A stretch of 64,000 nt of DNA from Agapetus fuscipes (GCA_951799405.1 OX637343.1:15974524-16038523); one strand, 5' to 3'; counted from the first letter of the stretch, positions 50,580 through 61,656 are shown. The notes: generated from the sequence alone by a model not told the origin. Numbers and translations: made by a program.

Positions 50580-51550
50580 TGTTATGGTTTTTGGATTCTA
50601 ATAGTCTCCAAATTAAACACTGGTCTTATTTAAGAATATTTATTTTACAGTTAAATTTACTTTTACACTTTTACCTACATTTATTTAGCAATTTACATTT
50701 ATTTATTTCACATATGGTTTGTGTTCACTTATGGTGTTAGTCTCCACAGGTATACATAAGGTCGCAAGAAAACTTTGCTCCTGCAAGCTGTTCGCGGCTT
50801 ATATACACCAGTGATAGAAGCTTCTAAAGGTGAATTTTGCCAGAAGTTTCTTGAAGCACATTGTTATGACAATATTGTGAGTTATGTATGTACTCAACAA
50901 TCATTAATTCTACCCACAAATATTATACAGAATTCCTATAAGCTATAACTAATAAATATATATTTGGATGACTTTTCTTCTTTTGGGCGCCGTTTAGTGG
51001 CTCCAGCCACCCCAAGGGCGCCCACCGCTCACTCTCTTCTTGTGAAGATGGTGGTCTTCAACTCCTTCCTGAAGCGCTCCTCGCTGGTTTCCGTCCTCAG
51101 CTTCAAAGGCAGCCGGTTCCAGCACAACGGTCCCGCCGAACTGAACGCCCTATCCCCAAAGCCCGTTCTGCTCCGTCGAGATGGCATTTTCAGCTTGTTG
51201 ATAGCATCACTCTGCGCCGAACGAAGAGTGCACCACTTATCAAAAATCTCGTCAAGCTTACATAATTCGGCTAAGTAAGAAGGGGCCGTTCCCCTGAGTG
51301 ATTTAAATACCAACAGGCACATTTTGTATTCCACTCTCTCCGGGACACGCAGCCAGTGAAGATTCTGCAATAGAGAAGTGACATGGTCAGTTCTACTGCC
51401 TCCCAAAATCACTTTTGCTGCGGTGTTAAAAACGGACTGCAATCTTGTTAGTTGCACCTTAGGAAGCCCAAGCATCAGGCTGTTGCAGTAGTCCAACCTA
51501 ATACATATACCTATCTAAATATTTATATTCCATATAATATTTACATAACA
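50580..51550 (-). mobile_element. LTR (solo), split by a LINE fragment
   Basis: The complement begins TGTTATGTAAATATTATATG and ends CAAAAACCATAACA. ATAT and CTAT flank it, so a target duplication is not exact. It has a TATATACACC box region. A 543-bp LINE fragment is inserted at 50955. Confidence 0.7.
50955..51497 (-). pseudogene. CR1/L2-type LINE 3' end with target duplication
   Basis: A 155-codon minus frame (51496-51029) reads MDYCNSLMLGLPKVQLTRLQ, LHWLRVPERVEYKMCLLVFK, GTAPSYLAELCKL, GFGDRAFSSAGPLCWNRLPL and FRKELKTTIF. The D-YCN-LL-GLP ... LHWLPV--R-EYK ... APSYL ... FGDRAF ... WN-LP series is the established C-terminal signature of CR1/L2-type reverse transcriptases. CTAATA on both sides (50949-50954, 51498-51503) is its target duplication. 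It is 5'-truncated but still open. Confidence 0.9.
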
Positions 51551-51609
51551 CTATCTTTGCAACTTATACAACAATACCTGTTTCTGGCCAGGCAGAATAA
51601 GCTGGTGTA

Positions 51610-51950
51610 TTTTTTTTATTTAAAATAAAAATTAAATTAGATACGATGTTTCATTATATAAACGCATCCATTCACGCGCTTGCATTTCATGGAGCATCAT
51701 AGTAGCGGACTAAATTCCCTCATTGATTTATGTGTAGTACTTATGCAAATTCCGTGTCGCAGATAAATCATAGGGTGCGACGTGGAATGCTCTGGAAGCT
51801 CTCAGATGTATGGGAGATGGCCCGGAAAACGGAGTGCGATGTAGAGGCGAAGGGACAATTTATCTCTATCGATACTTGCGTGAATAAAATACAGCAACGT
51901 TAATCTACTTGCAAGCTTCACATAATATGTTAGAAGTTGCAAATGCAATG
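51610..51950. other. Sequence without recognised feature
   Basis: TGGCCAGGCAGAATAAGCTGG at 51583 is a SINE-3-type scrap. The rest is unrecognised. Confidence 0.4.
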
Positions 51951-51954
51951 CAAC

Positions 51955-52440
51955 TAAGCTACACATATAGTGTAACTTCTTTCCTGCGTTATTTCCGAAG
52001 GGGTCGCATGTGGCGATTCGGGACCTATTTATTTGTATAGGTAAAGGGGCCAGCCTCACACCAACCACTTTCAGTTGAAGTGGGGGTTTCCCAGCTCCCA
52101 GGGGGGCTGGTTCTCATTTCTTGTGAAGGCTGAGTGAACCTTGAGATCGAATCCTTGCTCTCGGCATGGAATGCAAGCATTCTACCAATTGAGCTTTTGA
52201 CCTTTTTACGAGCTTGATCGTCGTCGCTACAAAACGCCAATGTTCAAGCAAGACCCAGTTGCTGTAAGGCTGGATGGATCTTTGGTGACCGGTCATTGGT
52301 AAAGGTTTATGAATTTTTCAACCCAGTGAAGAGAAAATTTGAAAATATAAATAAAATAATTTTTTTGTGCTCCGCCGGGAATCGAACCCACAACCTTCCC
52401 ATTCAGAGTCCAAAGTGTTACCACTGAACTACGGACCGGT
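51955..52440 (-). mobile_element. Dimeric SINE (SINE-1 + SINE-2), best copy
   Basis: Minus order: GACCGGTCCGTAGTTCAGTG and GGTTGTGGGTTCGATTCCC (SINE-1 boxes), body to AAGCTCGTAAAAAGG, then AAAAGCTCAATTGGTAGAAT and AAGGATTCGATCTC (SINE-2 boxes), body and ACACTATATGTGTAGCTTA tail. Two tRNA-type promoters in one unit. Confidence 0.88.
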
Positions 52441-53280
52441 CAAGTTTCATGAAGAAAAAGAACAATAGCATGTGTTTTTGTGTTCTTCCATGTTCTATTT
52501 GCAACTTCTACGTCTGCCGACGTTTCGCTTTCACTAGCAGAAAGCATAGTCAAGGCAACTTATCAATGCGCTGTGAACAGTTAATGTGTAGAAGCGTGTG
52601 AACAGTTGTATGAAGAGATAATATGAAAAAACTGAAACGAATTAATTTATTTAATTCTTGAAAGCAGTTTTTTCATATTATCTCAAAAACTATTAGCATT
52701 ACCTGCGTTACCTTAACTAAATTGCGTCGTTTTCTAGACATTGTATCCTTCTATAAATATGAAGAAAAAATATTTCCAAAATTATAGTACATATTAACAA
52801 CATTAAGCAAAAAAAATGTGATTTTTTTTAAGGCGTCATTATTAAAGTTATATAAAAACTTTTGACGCCACAATTTTCATAACAAATCAATAAATACGCG
52901 TGATTTTTTTCATTAATGTCACTCTTTTACTAAGACCATGATAAGAAACATATTTTTTAAGAACAACGGACAATTATGTATTGTATGGCGAAAATGAGGT
53001 ACAAAGGTTTTATAATCAATATTGCTTACATCAAAGTAGCAGACTTTGAAAACTTTTCCAATATTGATTATAATATGGAAAATTTTATTAAACTTCCATC
53101 AACTCGGCAATCTGTAGAGACGGACTTCGAAACTGTCATTGATTACTTTGTTAAATATTGTTCTGTTTTTACGTGGGTTCTATTTTATTAAAACTGCGTA
53201 GATTTATTTTATATTTATTTCAGATTCGGTTCGGATACTGAGTCATTTTACGCTTGTACAATACATAGATCGAATACATA
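52441..53280. other. Sequence with hairpin, no gene recognised
   Basis: GAGATAATATGAAAAAACTG (52614) and its complement CAGTTTTTTCATATTATCTC (52665) form a 20-bp hairpin with about 30-base loop. A 71-codon ORF at 52976 has no motif. Confidence 0.5.
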
Positions 53281-53284
53281 GGTC

Positions 53285-53630
53285 GGTTGACCATTTGCAG
53301 TCGATATCAAAACTATGAGAACTTGGTGTTTTCACGACTCATTCCTCTGCCAAACTGCCCGCTTATGGAATGAGTTACCGGTATCTGTGTTTCCATCCCA
53401 ATTTAACCTTGCCCTTTTCAAATCTAATATCAATCGCCATTTCCTCTCAGTGTCTCAAAACAAAGCAATGACACACACACCACAGCACTGCGCAGCTAAC
53501 GGCCCTGCAACCGGACATGGGCAACTGCCACATCACCAACACCTCTGCGGCACTATAACAAGTGTCAAAGACCCTTAGAGTCTCTCGAATCTAGGGAGTC
53601 TCCCGCATAGGCTTTCTTAAAAAAAAAAAA
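53285..53630 (+). pseudogene. LINE-J (jockey-like) 3' end, 5'-truncated
   Basis: Frame reads RTWCFHDSFLCQTARLWNEL and PVSVFPSQFNLALFKSNINR, nearly identical to 25888-26073. A CACACACCAC run, CACCTCTGCGGCACTATAAC, TAGGGAGTCTCCCGCATAGG and poly(A) follow. Both this copy and 25548 begin within the same ORF; this one starts later. Confidence 0.82.
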
Positions 53631-53867
53631 AGCAATATAAATTTTTGGTCCTTATTTTATAGTATCAATAAAGAAAATTCTGGAAACCTTGAGAATCGTT
53701 ACATGCAAGATTTTTGTAGAACATCCGATCAAACACTCAATCAATTTCAAACTATTATCCTTATAAGTTAGGTACAGATTTGTATATATAGAGAGACTTC
53801 ACAGATTTTACTATTAACTCACACAGATAAACACAACATACAACTCCATATAATATATATTTTACAT

Positions 53868-54118
53868 AACGTCTTCTTAGTGTATGTCTGTCTTATCTCC
53901 AACAGAGGTCATTTCACATTCGAGCAATATTTGTATATTATGTACTGTAGCAATGTGTCTGACGAAAACTGGAAATTGATTTGTAAAATATTAAAAAAAA
54001 AAAAAAATCTTAGCTTAGATAATACAGATAAAACATGATTCTTAACAAAATTTCATTGAAAGGTCATGATTAAATTATATGGCAGATAAGCCAAACAAGC
54101 ACTGTGGGAACGATTTAT
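53868..54118. mobile_element. MITE-K copy
   Basis: TCTTAGTGTATGTCTGTCTT left; complement TCCCACAGTGCTTGTTTGGC right; interior GTACTGTAGCAATGTGTCTG. Confidence 0.75.
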
Positions 54119-54119
54119 T

Positions 54120-55225
54120 GAAATTTACTACATTTTTTCAACGTAGTCTACTAGGTACCTCGTTGTCACATCGAAGCATGGAGGAAGTATTAAATGGAGG
54201 GGGCTGTAAATGTTATTTAGTACCAATCAACATGATGCACCGTCTTTGACACCATACATTGTAATCGCTATAATGCTGTCTCGCTCACGACATATGAAAT
54301 GCTTTTGATATTTTCTATGTAAGCAACGTGCCTCTACTCCGTCTTCAATCTATGTAGGTACATATCACCATGGCAACATGACATCACCACGGCAACGAAA
54401 TTTGTTAGTAGTGTTGTTAAATGTATGAAAATATCTGATAAATTCCGAATTCAAAAACGTTCCTACCACATTGTGTACGGGATGATTTTCACAAGGATCG
54501 ATTATCGCGAGCATAGAAGTTACATACTTCAAGAAGAAAGTACCTACATATTTGAACATCACTAGTTCTAGAAATGGCTGTCACTTTCGCGAACAAAATA
54601 TTTTGACAAACGAAAAATAAATTTTATCAACGTTTTTATATAAAATAGTGATTAATGTGAAATATTATTCCATGTTCTATAACACGCTTACTCCCTTTTG
54701 TAGGCACGCTTAGAAAATACCCCTTTTGACATTTATATGGATTTTTTTCCAATTAGGTAACACACCTGTTGACAGTTGGAAGGTTACCGATAGAATGAAT
54801 TTGGATTTTTGGATAATGAGTGGGGTAGCGCATTTCTAATTCTCAAAGGATTGATTTCTTAGCCTATCCAGTTCTATATATCCATGCATCGAAGCACCTT
54901 TTCGTATTCTCTTTCAGCTGCTACATACGATAATTATTATTGCAATTTTGTAGCCATGGCAACGTCAACAATTACGAGTACATTGTATTATGACAGTATT
55001 CCTTGCCTATTGTCTGGCTGGCACTATCGTCAAATATCAGGTACGCCAGAGCACCACTAGAGCACGCTGGGGTTACGGCTTTTGTCAGAAACAATGCCAC
55101 ACAAATAGTAATAATCTCTTTTCTACGAAATCTCAAATTCACGAATTTCTGAATATTATTCATATTGTGTTCGGTATTCATGAGTGATAAATATTTTTCG
55201 TGGAAATAATGATTGCCAATTAGTA
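54120..55225. other. Sequence without recognised gene
   Basis: No repeat link recognised. ORFs of 65 to 115 codons on either strand at 54365-55319 lack motifs and look like chance. Confidence 0.4.
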
Positions 55226-55229
55226 CCAT

Positions 55230-55700
55230 ACGTCCCTGTTTCAGGGAAGGTCGGCAAAAGTTACAGTGCTTATGCTCATTTGAGGTTTGAATTTGAATTT
55301 GTAAGAACACACGCAGCATTTTTCAGCGTGAACTTACATGCGCCTGTTTGTGGGCATCAGTGGAAAAGCGTGCCATACAAGCCGGTTCCCATCAGCTTCC
55401 CTTTTAAAATGATGTAACAAAGTAGTTAAAAAATAAAGGCACAAAGTAAAAATATGCATTTCAAGCCAAATAAACAATACGTATTTTTTCCCCATTAAAA
55501 CCATGCAGTCTACTTTATTATCATTTCTGCCTCATTTTAAACGAGAAACCGATGGAAACCGGCTTGCTTGGCACCCTTCGCCACTGGTGGGCATGCATTT
55601 AATTTGAATTTAAATATTTTGTATGATTTGTGTTTTAACACTAAAAATTCACATTGATTGAACTCAATGAATTTTAAATGTTAATGTATCTTTGCAAATT
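55230..55700 (+). mobile_element. LINE-T 3' UTR fragment, split by hAT MITE
   Basis: GTTTCAGGGAAGGTCGGCAA to GTTTGTGGGCAT, interruption, then GTGGGCATGCATTTAATTTG and a second foldback-type scrap before TTTGCAAATTACG. Confidence 0.78.
55358..55586. mobile_element. hAT-type MITE with exact 8-bp duplication
   Basis: 229 bp. CAGTGGAAAAGCGTGCCATA left; complement CAGTGGCGAAGGGTGCCAAG right. Duplicated GTGGGCAT at 55350-55357 and 55587-55594. 8-bp duplication and CAGTG ends fit hAT. Confidence 0.93.
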
Positions 55701-55924
55701 ACGTTGTAGATTATATTTAGTTTTTCTTATTTTAAAATTACACTTGAAAGGCGGAACTTTTTATAGTTTTGACGAGATGGACTCAACGAGAAGACACAGC
55801 TGGATCTTGGAAAAAAAGAAGACTTCAGCAGAATGGACTACTCTCCAATGACGAGAGACTTCACTGCCTGGAAGATCTTCGCAACACCAGCAGACGCCGA
55901 GAAAGCCGTCTCCTTCGCAAGATC

Positions 55925-56047
55925 TACAGGCGTAAGGCCGGCCACCTTACCTGTATAAATAAATAGGTTCAACTCGCCACATGCGACTCCTTAGAGGATA
56001 ACGCAGGCAGTAAGTTACACTATATGTGTAGCTTATTTGCGTTGCGT
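55925..56047 (+). mobile_element. SINE-2 tail fragment
   Basis: GCGTAAGGCCGGCCACCTTA, CGCCACATGCGACTCC, GTTACACTATATGTGTAGCT and repeated TTGCG. Confidence 0.72.
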
Positions 56048-56049
56048 TG

Positions 56050-56388
56050 TATACCCGACGTCATCAGAAGAATTGTCACTTCTCCGACGAAGAAAAATGA
56101 ATTACGGATAAGAAAACTTCTCTTGTCAATGGGAACCATTTTGAGCCCATTCAATAGAGATAGCAGTAATAATTTTGATAGCATAATTAATATGGAATCA
56201 GGGTGTCAAGTCTCTGTAATTGTTATGACGCACTCGCTCTGTAAGGTTACCCCTCAACACAGACAATCATGAAAGTGGTTTCCAGTTGCCTTTGCCGCGA
56301 TGATTGCTCATAACTAATTCACTTCAGCTTTTGAAGGCCTCTTCAAATGATATTAATAATAATGCTCTTTATAATTATAACCCCTGAA
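56050..56388. other. Sequence without recognised gene
   Basis: The 82-codon ORF starting at 56024 overlaps the SINE tail and lacks motifs. Confidence 0.4.
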
Positions 56389-56389
56389 G

Positions 56390-57030
56390 GATAGAGAATG
56401 AATGGGTAAGGAAAAAATATAAGTTGAAAGAGTGGATGAATTTAGATACTTGGGAAGTATGTTTGAAAATAATGGAAAGATGACAAGGGAACTTGAGAAT
56501 AGGGTGTGTAAGGGAAAGCAAGTGGTCGGTGCATAGGAAGAGTAGCAAAGAACAAGCGATTGACGATGGATCTGAGAGTGGCGGTACGCAATGGCATATT
56601 GTTACCGACTTTGATGTATGGAAGTGAAGCATGAGCAGTGAATGATAGCAAAATGAGTATGAATAAAGTATGTACGGTGGAAATTAAGCATTTGAGAAGC
56701 ATGACAGGAAAAATTCTGAAGGATAGAGTTAGGAATGAATGGGTTAAGAAAGAATGTAATTTAAAAGAGGATGTGAAAGTTAAGGTACAAAATAATGTGA
56801 TGAGATAGTTTGGGCATGTAGAAAGAATGAATGATGATAGAATGACAAGAAAGTGTGTAAGGAAAAAGAGGTAAGTGACGACCGAAAAAAGTATGGAGTG
56901 ATCAAAAAGAGACGATCGCAAAAGAATGAGATATAAAAATTTTATGCTAAAGAAGATTGTTATGAAAAAGGAGATGGATATGAATAAGTTGAACGAGGTA
57001 TGTAAGTGGAGGCTCTGGCCACTCTTAGAA
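56390..57030 (+). pseudogene. LINE reverse transcriptase C-terminal third, decayed
   Basis: Across all three plus frames one can follow VDEFRYLGSMFENNGKMTRE, a LLPTLMYGSE-like block, the LRSMTGKILKDRVRNEW-like block, FGHVERMNDDRM and RPKKVWSDQ, before MKKEMDMNKLNEVCKWR. This is the order of a non-LTR polyprotein after its polymerase core. Several stops and shifts show it is dead. Confidence 0.72.
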
Positions 57031-57039
57031 AAATGGTCA

Positions 57040-57738
57040 CAGAGTAATGTATCAACCGTATTTTACAATGCAACTTTAATGTATCATCATTCAAGTCATC
57101 TGCTTAAGAGGCATGTTAAATCTGGTAAAAATGACCTCACGGGATTTGAACCCGTGTTTTTATTTTAATTTAACACTGACGCTTACCAAATTATACTTGT
57201 CTTGTCCGTCTGTGTTCGAAAGTGACCCTAAGCTTTTTTTGGTAAGGTTCTTAATAAACAGTTTTTGTTAACTAATATCTCGGGAGCAATCATTATTTTT
57301 TTGATGTATAAAATATTGTCAAAAGAGAACACGCGGACAACTAGAACACTCTTTGATTAAACGAAGTAATTGCCATTTTATGAAAAAAAATACTTGTTTA
57401 ATTTTTTACACGAAAATTTAACAAAGACGAGGGGGCTTACAAAAAAGTCTCATAATTACCTTCTACGCTTGGTGGATTTTTAACTCAGTCTATACGTTAT
57501 TATAACATTGTTTCTTTACTGGCCTTTATTCATAGTTCAATAAATTTTATGGTCTTAACTTCATGTGTGTTATACAAATGCACATACATATATATTACGC
57601 GGTATCAAATGTGTAAGTGTACACAGACCTCAAAGTCAAGTGTGACGTCTACAAATTGACAGGCTGTTTAAAAGATAACATTCATTTTGTTTGTTATTTC
57701 GTCCTCACAATGCTTTTTTGGGTAAAATTGTAAAATAA
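57040..57738. other. Sequence with tRNA T-arm-like hairpin
   Basis: CACGGGATTTGAACCCGTG at 57137 is a T-arm-like hairpin (complement GGTTCAAATCC). No other tRNA arms are present, so it is not a tRNA. Otherwise nothing recognised. Confidence 0.5.
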
Positions 57739-57739
57739 A

Positions 57740-58110
57740 CTAAGCTACACATATAGGGTAACTTCTTGCCTGCGTTCAGTAGCGGCTCAAACTAAAATCT
57801 GAAAGAGCGGATGACCTTGAAGTATATTTTGATGACCCAGGTAATATACATACACCAACAAATTGTTACATAGTTCATAGTGTTCATAGTGTCCAATCAG
57901 ATGTCATGACTTATTGTTTCCTTGTGCACATATTTACATGTGCTTCAACCAGATCTGATACAAAAGTATTTTTTTTTTCATAGGGAACATCCCCATCGTC
58001 CCCCAATGAAGGGCCGCCACTGCCTGCGTTATCGCCGAAGGGGTCGCATGTGGCGATTCGGAACATATTAATTTTTACGAATAAGGGGGCCGGTCTCGCT
58101 TACTCACTAG
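57740..58110 (-). mobile_element. SINE-2 tail, split by hAT MITE
   Basis: Minus copy: CTACACATATAGGGTAACTT, CTTGCCTGCGTT, insertion, CCTGCGTTATCGCCGAAGGG, GTCGCATGTGGCGATTCGG. Confidence 0.82.
57777..58022. mobile_element. hAT-type MITE with exact 8-bp duplication
   Basis: 246 bp. CAGTAGCGGCTC left; complement CAGTGGCGGCCC right. Target duplication CCTGCGTT at 57769-57776 and 58023-58030. Different interior from the 55358 MITE. Confidence 0.93.
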
Positions 58111-58124
58111 CGCTTTCTAACCAA

Positions 58125-58235
58125 ATATGACCTTAAAATTAAATTTTCTAAAGAATCACATCCTACATACACAATCTGAGCTAAGGAAAAAAAATTAAAT
58201 CACCATAATTTAAGAGTTGTTTTGAAAATTGCTTA
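58125..58235. mobile_element. MITE-K internal fragment
   Basis: AAAGAATCACATCCTACATA, CACAATCTGAGCTAAGGAAA, TTTAAGAGTTGTTTTGAAAA. Confidence 0.6.
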
Positions 58236-58264
58236 CTTTATTGGTTGTCGATTTTAAACATGTG

Positions 58265-58520
58265 ATTTGAATTTTAGGTTGGTATGCGTATGACCACCCA
58301 TGCCGTAAAAAATGGTTCACTTTTCCACTGTCACCTGTCTTTCAGGTTAGGTCAGCAAGACTTGCAGGGTGCGTGTTCATTTGAGATTTGGGTTTTTATA
58401 TTGTAAGTCCACATGCGGCATATTTAAGCACGAACTTTTACATGCCCGCTTGAGAACACGCATATAATTTGAATCCCCAATGTGACATATTTTTGCAACT
58501 TAAATTAGATTAGATTAGAT
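58265..58520 (+). mobile_element. LINE-T 3' UTR fragment
   Basis: TTTTAGGTTGGTATGCGTAT start; ACTTAAATTAGATTAGATTA tail. Confidence 0.78.
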
Positions 58521-58524
58521 CGAT

Positions 58525-58980
58525 CAAGAAAAAACTACACTTTCTTTTAACACTTTATATTATATTGTATCGAATACCTAGGTCTACGCAGACCACCGAA
58601 CCATGTGTGAAGTTTAGTTAACACTATATAACTATAGCAAACGTTTAGGTCTAGCCAGGCCTCAAATCGCTTGGCTATTTTGCGGTTGGCTGGATGTCTG
58701 GAAGTGAACGGTTCTCAGACTAATTCATCATAGTTATGATATTATCATGACGACGCATTCGAACCTAGTTAATTAAGCGATCCATCTATACTATACGTAT
58801 GGTAAATTAAATCCAATGAGTATATTTATGAGAAATTATAAAAACTTAATAAAATACAGAGTTTTGTTTTCACAAATTGTGTATTTATTTCACCTTAAGA
58901 ACTTTTGACTTGGTCACGCCATTATTAAGAGGACACTATTACAAAATTGATAAGATATACCATATATACATATAATAATA
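58525..58980. other. Sequence without recognised feature
   Basis: No coding signal or repeat recognised. Confidence 0.4.
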
Positions 58981-58982
58981 AT

Positions 58983-59287
58983 AAATAATAATATTAGGAT
59001 GATTTATTTGGTGAGCGCTGTTTTTGTGTGTATCACACCTCAAGAGCCCTCTGCGAGCTTGGTCGTCGCTGTAGAAAGCGCCAATTCTCAAGCAAGACCC
59101 GGTTGTTGTAAGGTTGGATGGACCTTTCAGTGGCCGGTCTTTGGTAAAGGTTTATGAATTTTTCAACCCAGCGAAGAGCACATTCGAAATATAAATGGTA
59201 TATTTTTGTGCTCCGCCGGGATCCGAATCCACAACCTTCCATTTACGAGTCCGAAGTGTTGCCACCACGGACTACGGACCGGTCCAA
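58983..59287 (-). mobile_element. SINE-1 copy with tail B
   Basis: Minus order: GGACCGGTCCGTAGTCCGTG, GGTTGTGGATTCGGATCCC, GGCGGAGCACAAAAATATAC, body, GACGACCAAGCTCGCAG, then AGGGCTCTTGAGGTGTGATA, CAGCGCTCACCAAATAAATC and (ATT)n. Confidence 0.87.
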
Positions 59288-59290
59288 GAT

Positions 59291-59407
59291 GCCAACGACA
59301 CGCGGTGTACCTGAGCGGTTACCCATCCAAGTACTGTCCGCGCCCAATGTTGCTTAACTTCGGTGATCTATGGGAACCGGTGCTTTCAACATGGTAACGT
59401 CGTTGAT
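59291..59407 (-). pseudogene. 5S rRNA-like unit fused upstream of SINE-1
   Basis: The minus strand reads AACGACGTTACCATGTTGAA, then GATCACCGAAGTTAAGCAAC, ATTGGGCGCGGACAGTACTT, GGATGGGTAACCGC and CACCGCGTGTCGTTGGC. This is the full about 117-base 5S rRNA order with A-box and C-box of its internal promoter kept. Several substitutions, no downstream T-run terminator, and a direct join (5 bases) to the SINE-1 head argue for a retroposed or fused 5S unit rather than a working rRNA gene. Confidence 0.85.
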
Positions 59408-59409
59408 AA

Positions 59410-59820
59410 TATACCATTGAAAAAAAATATAGAGTTACGACAAAGAGGTACAAATAGGTAATAGCAAGGGTGAAGCAGCAGGAATTACCTACCTACTTAT
59501 ATTATGTAGGTACCTCTTTGTTGTAACTCAATATTTTCATTTCTCTATGGCGCCTGCACACTAACTTTTTTGTGTATTATGAATATTATAACAAAACATA
59601 AAGTTGATTTTCTACGTCCATTCAATGAAAAAGGCTAAGGGCTTTGTAAAGGTGTATAAAAGAAGATACAAGAACCTAAAGTCCAAAAAAAAAGCAAAGA
59701 TTCAATAACAAAACGAGTCAATCAATTTTTTGCCCATCTAAAATAACCACGCATTTTATACAAATGAAAATAATTTATATGAAAACTAAATAGAAAATTT
59801 TATCACGATACACTCCGTTA
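59410..59820. other. Sequence with short hairpin
   Basis: GAGTTACGACAAAGAGGTAC (59432) and GTACCTCTTTGTTGTAACTC (59508) are inverted. Nothing else recognised. Confidence 0.5.
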
Positions 59821-59823
59821 TAT

Positions 59824-60404
59824 TGTTACGATTTTTGGTTCGGATACTTTTCAAATAAAACTCTACTCTTCTTTTGACTTATTTATTTTACACGTTTATA
59901 TTTATTTTTACAAAGACACTTCCATTTATTTCATTTCACTTGGTTTTAGTTCACTGGTCGAATTTGTTAATTGTATGTTCAGGGAAGGTCGGCAAAAGTT
60001 GTGGGGCTTATGATCATTTGAGGTTTGGATTTTATTTGTAAGTACACATTCAGCATTTGTACGCGCGAACTACACTTGTTGGTTTGTGGGCATACATCTG
60101 AGAGCTTTAAATGAATATATCCTTGCAACTTAGATTATAGATTATTATATTATAGCTTATAGATTATGTATTGGTGGAGTTCACAAATAAGACTGACTAG
60201 TGCAAGCAACTTGCACCCTTTTATACTAATAGATTCGAACACTCCGGAATACATAATCGCTCAAAGCTTCTCGAAGTACTTCGTCTGGAGACTTCTCCAT
60301 TTACACAACAATTATCAACCCTACCCACCAATACAATAAAGAATTCCTATAACTAATACTGTTACATATTTTAATATTTACATTACCTACCTATTTACAT
60401 AACA
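59824..60404 (-). mobile_element. Solo LTR, split by LINE-T fragment
   Basis: The complement begins TGTTATGTAAATAGGTAGG and ends CAAAAATCGTAACA. ATAT flanks both sides (59820-59823 and 60405-60408). A TATAAAAGG box is present on the minus strand (60220 region). Sister of the 46564 solo LTR. Confidence 0.88.
59980..60165 (+). mobile_element. LINE-T 3' UTR fragment nested in LTR
   Basis: TTCAGGGAAGGTCGGCAAAA start; TTGCAACTTAGATTATAGAT tail with ATT-type repeats. Confidence 0.78.
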
Positions 60405-60409
60405 ATATT

Positions 60410-60928
60410 TAAGAACCAAACATAGGTTTAATTTTTCAGACATTATTTACAAATTTAAACAAATTAAACATAATTTTTGGCATTTAATAACGCGTTTATT
60501 TTGAGCACAAAGAAGACATTCGATATTTTGTACCAGCACTTAAGTGGATTATGATCAAAACTTGTAAATAAAATTGACAGGTTGTCACTAAAATTCATAA
60601 CAACTTATTGATGTTGTATGAATTTTTAACTCTTGTAAGTCTACTCATTAATTATGTAAGTAAAAAATAAACTAGCATATTTTAAACATCTGTGCTGTAA
60701 AGCACTGTATAATTCTACTGTTTTTTAATTTGTTTTATACTTTTTTATTGATTGTAGAGGCATTAACTTTGTAATCGTTCATCATTAAGGATAAAAGAAC
60801 AACAGCTTTGTTTTCGATTACGTGAGTATATATATTTATACTGTTTGTAAAGACAAAATCATATTATTATATTCGCCTCATACTTTAAAAGATCTTTCTA
60901 ATTTAATATAGTCTTTGGTAAGATATAT
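60410..60928. other. Sequence without recognised feature
   Basis: Very AT-rich; no ORF. Confidence 0.4.
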
Positions 60929-60929
60929 T

Positions 60930-61045
60930 CTATGATCTGTGGTAAGATACAATAACACTAGTTCGATAGAAACAATCCTAGTTCGATTGCCGTTGGACCC
61001 TTTAATCATCATTTTGACGCTGGTTGTGCAAATGCCATTAGGTAA
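60930..61045 (+). mobile_element. SINE-3 fragment, degenerate
   Basis: CCTAGTTCGATTGCC (B-box like), TTTTGACGCTGGTTGTGCA and AAATGCCATTAGGTAAG follow SINE-3 order. Confidence 0.45.
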
Positions 61046-61061
61046 GTTTTAATTAATCATT

Positions 61062-61342
61062 ATAATACTAATATTATAATGATTTCTTTGGTGAGCGCTG
61101 TTTTTGTGTGTATCACACCTAAAGAGCCCTGTGCGAGCTTGATCGTCGCTGTAGAAAGCGTCAATTCTCAAACAAAATCCAGGTGGCTGTAAGGCTGGAT
61201 GGACCTTTAGTGATCGGTCTTTGGTAAAGGTATATGAATTGTTCACCCAGCGAAGAGCATATTTGAAAATATAAATGGTTTATTTTTTTGTGCTCAGCCG
61301 GTATTCGAACCCACAACCTTCCATTTACGAGTCAGAAGTGTT
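61062..61342 (-). mobile_element. SINE-1 copy with tail B, head truncated
   Basis: The head starts inside ACACTTCTGACTCGTAAATG; B box GGTTCGAATACCG; body; AGGGCTCTTTAGGTGTGATA; AGCGCTCACCAAAGAAATC; ATT tail. Confidence 0.82.
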
Positions 61343-61391
61343 AAATTAAATTTAAAAAAAGGAAGAATAATTTCATAACCGTTTCTGGTTA

Positions 61392-61656
61392 GGGGCCGTC
61401 CATAAATTACGTCGATTTTGGCCGATTTTCGACCCGCCCCCTTACAATCATCCTATAGACCCCCTTGTTGTAATAATGGATGAGCTTAATAATAATTAAT
61501 GGTATATAACTTGCACACTATTTTGTATATTTTGTAGAAATTGGTATTTACAAGAACGACGTCACCTTTGGTACTCGTACATCATTTGCCATCATCCGCG
61601 GACCAGACTCCCCCCCCCCCCCCTTAATGCGAATGACGTAATATATGGACAGCCCC
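61392..61656. mobile_element. MITE, GGGGCCGTCCATAAATTACG ends, TTA duplication
   Basis: Same family as 41887. TTA on both sides (61389-61391, 61657-61659) is a 3-bp duplication as made by PIF/Harbinger elements. Confidence 0.85.

Noticed and set aside
54365..55319. Several 65 to 115-codon ORFs
   Set aside because: No motifs, AT-rich composition, overlapping on both strands; consistent with chance.
56375..56921. Minus-strand ORFs of 85 and 159 codons
   Set aside because: Antisense shadows of the decayed LINE polymerase tail at 56390-57030.
57137..57155. tRNA gene
   Set aside because: Only a T-arm-like hairpin; no acceptor, D or anticodon arms.
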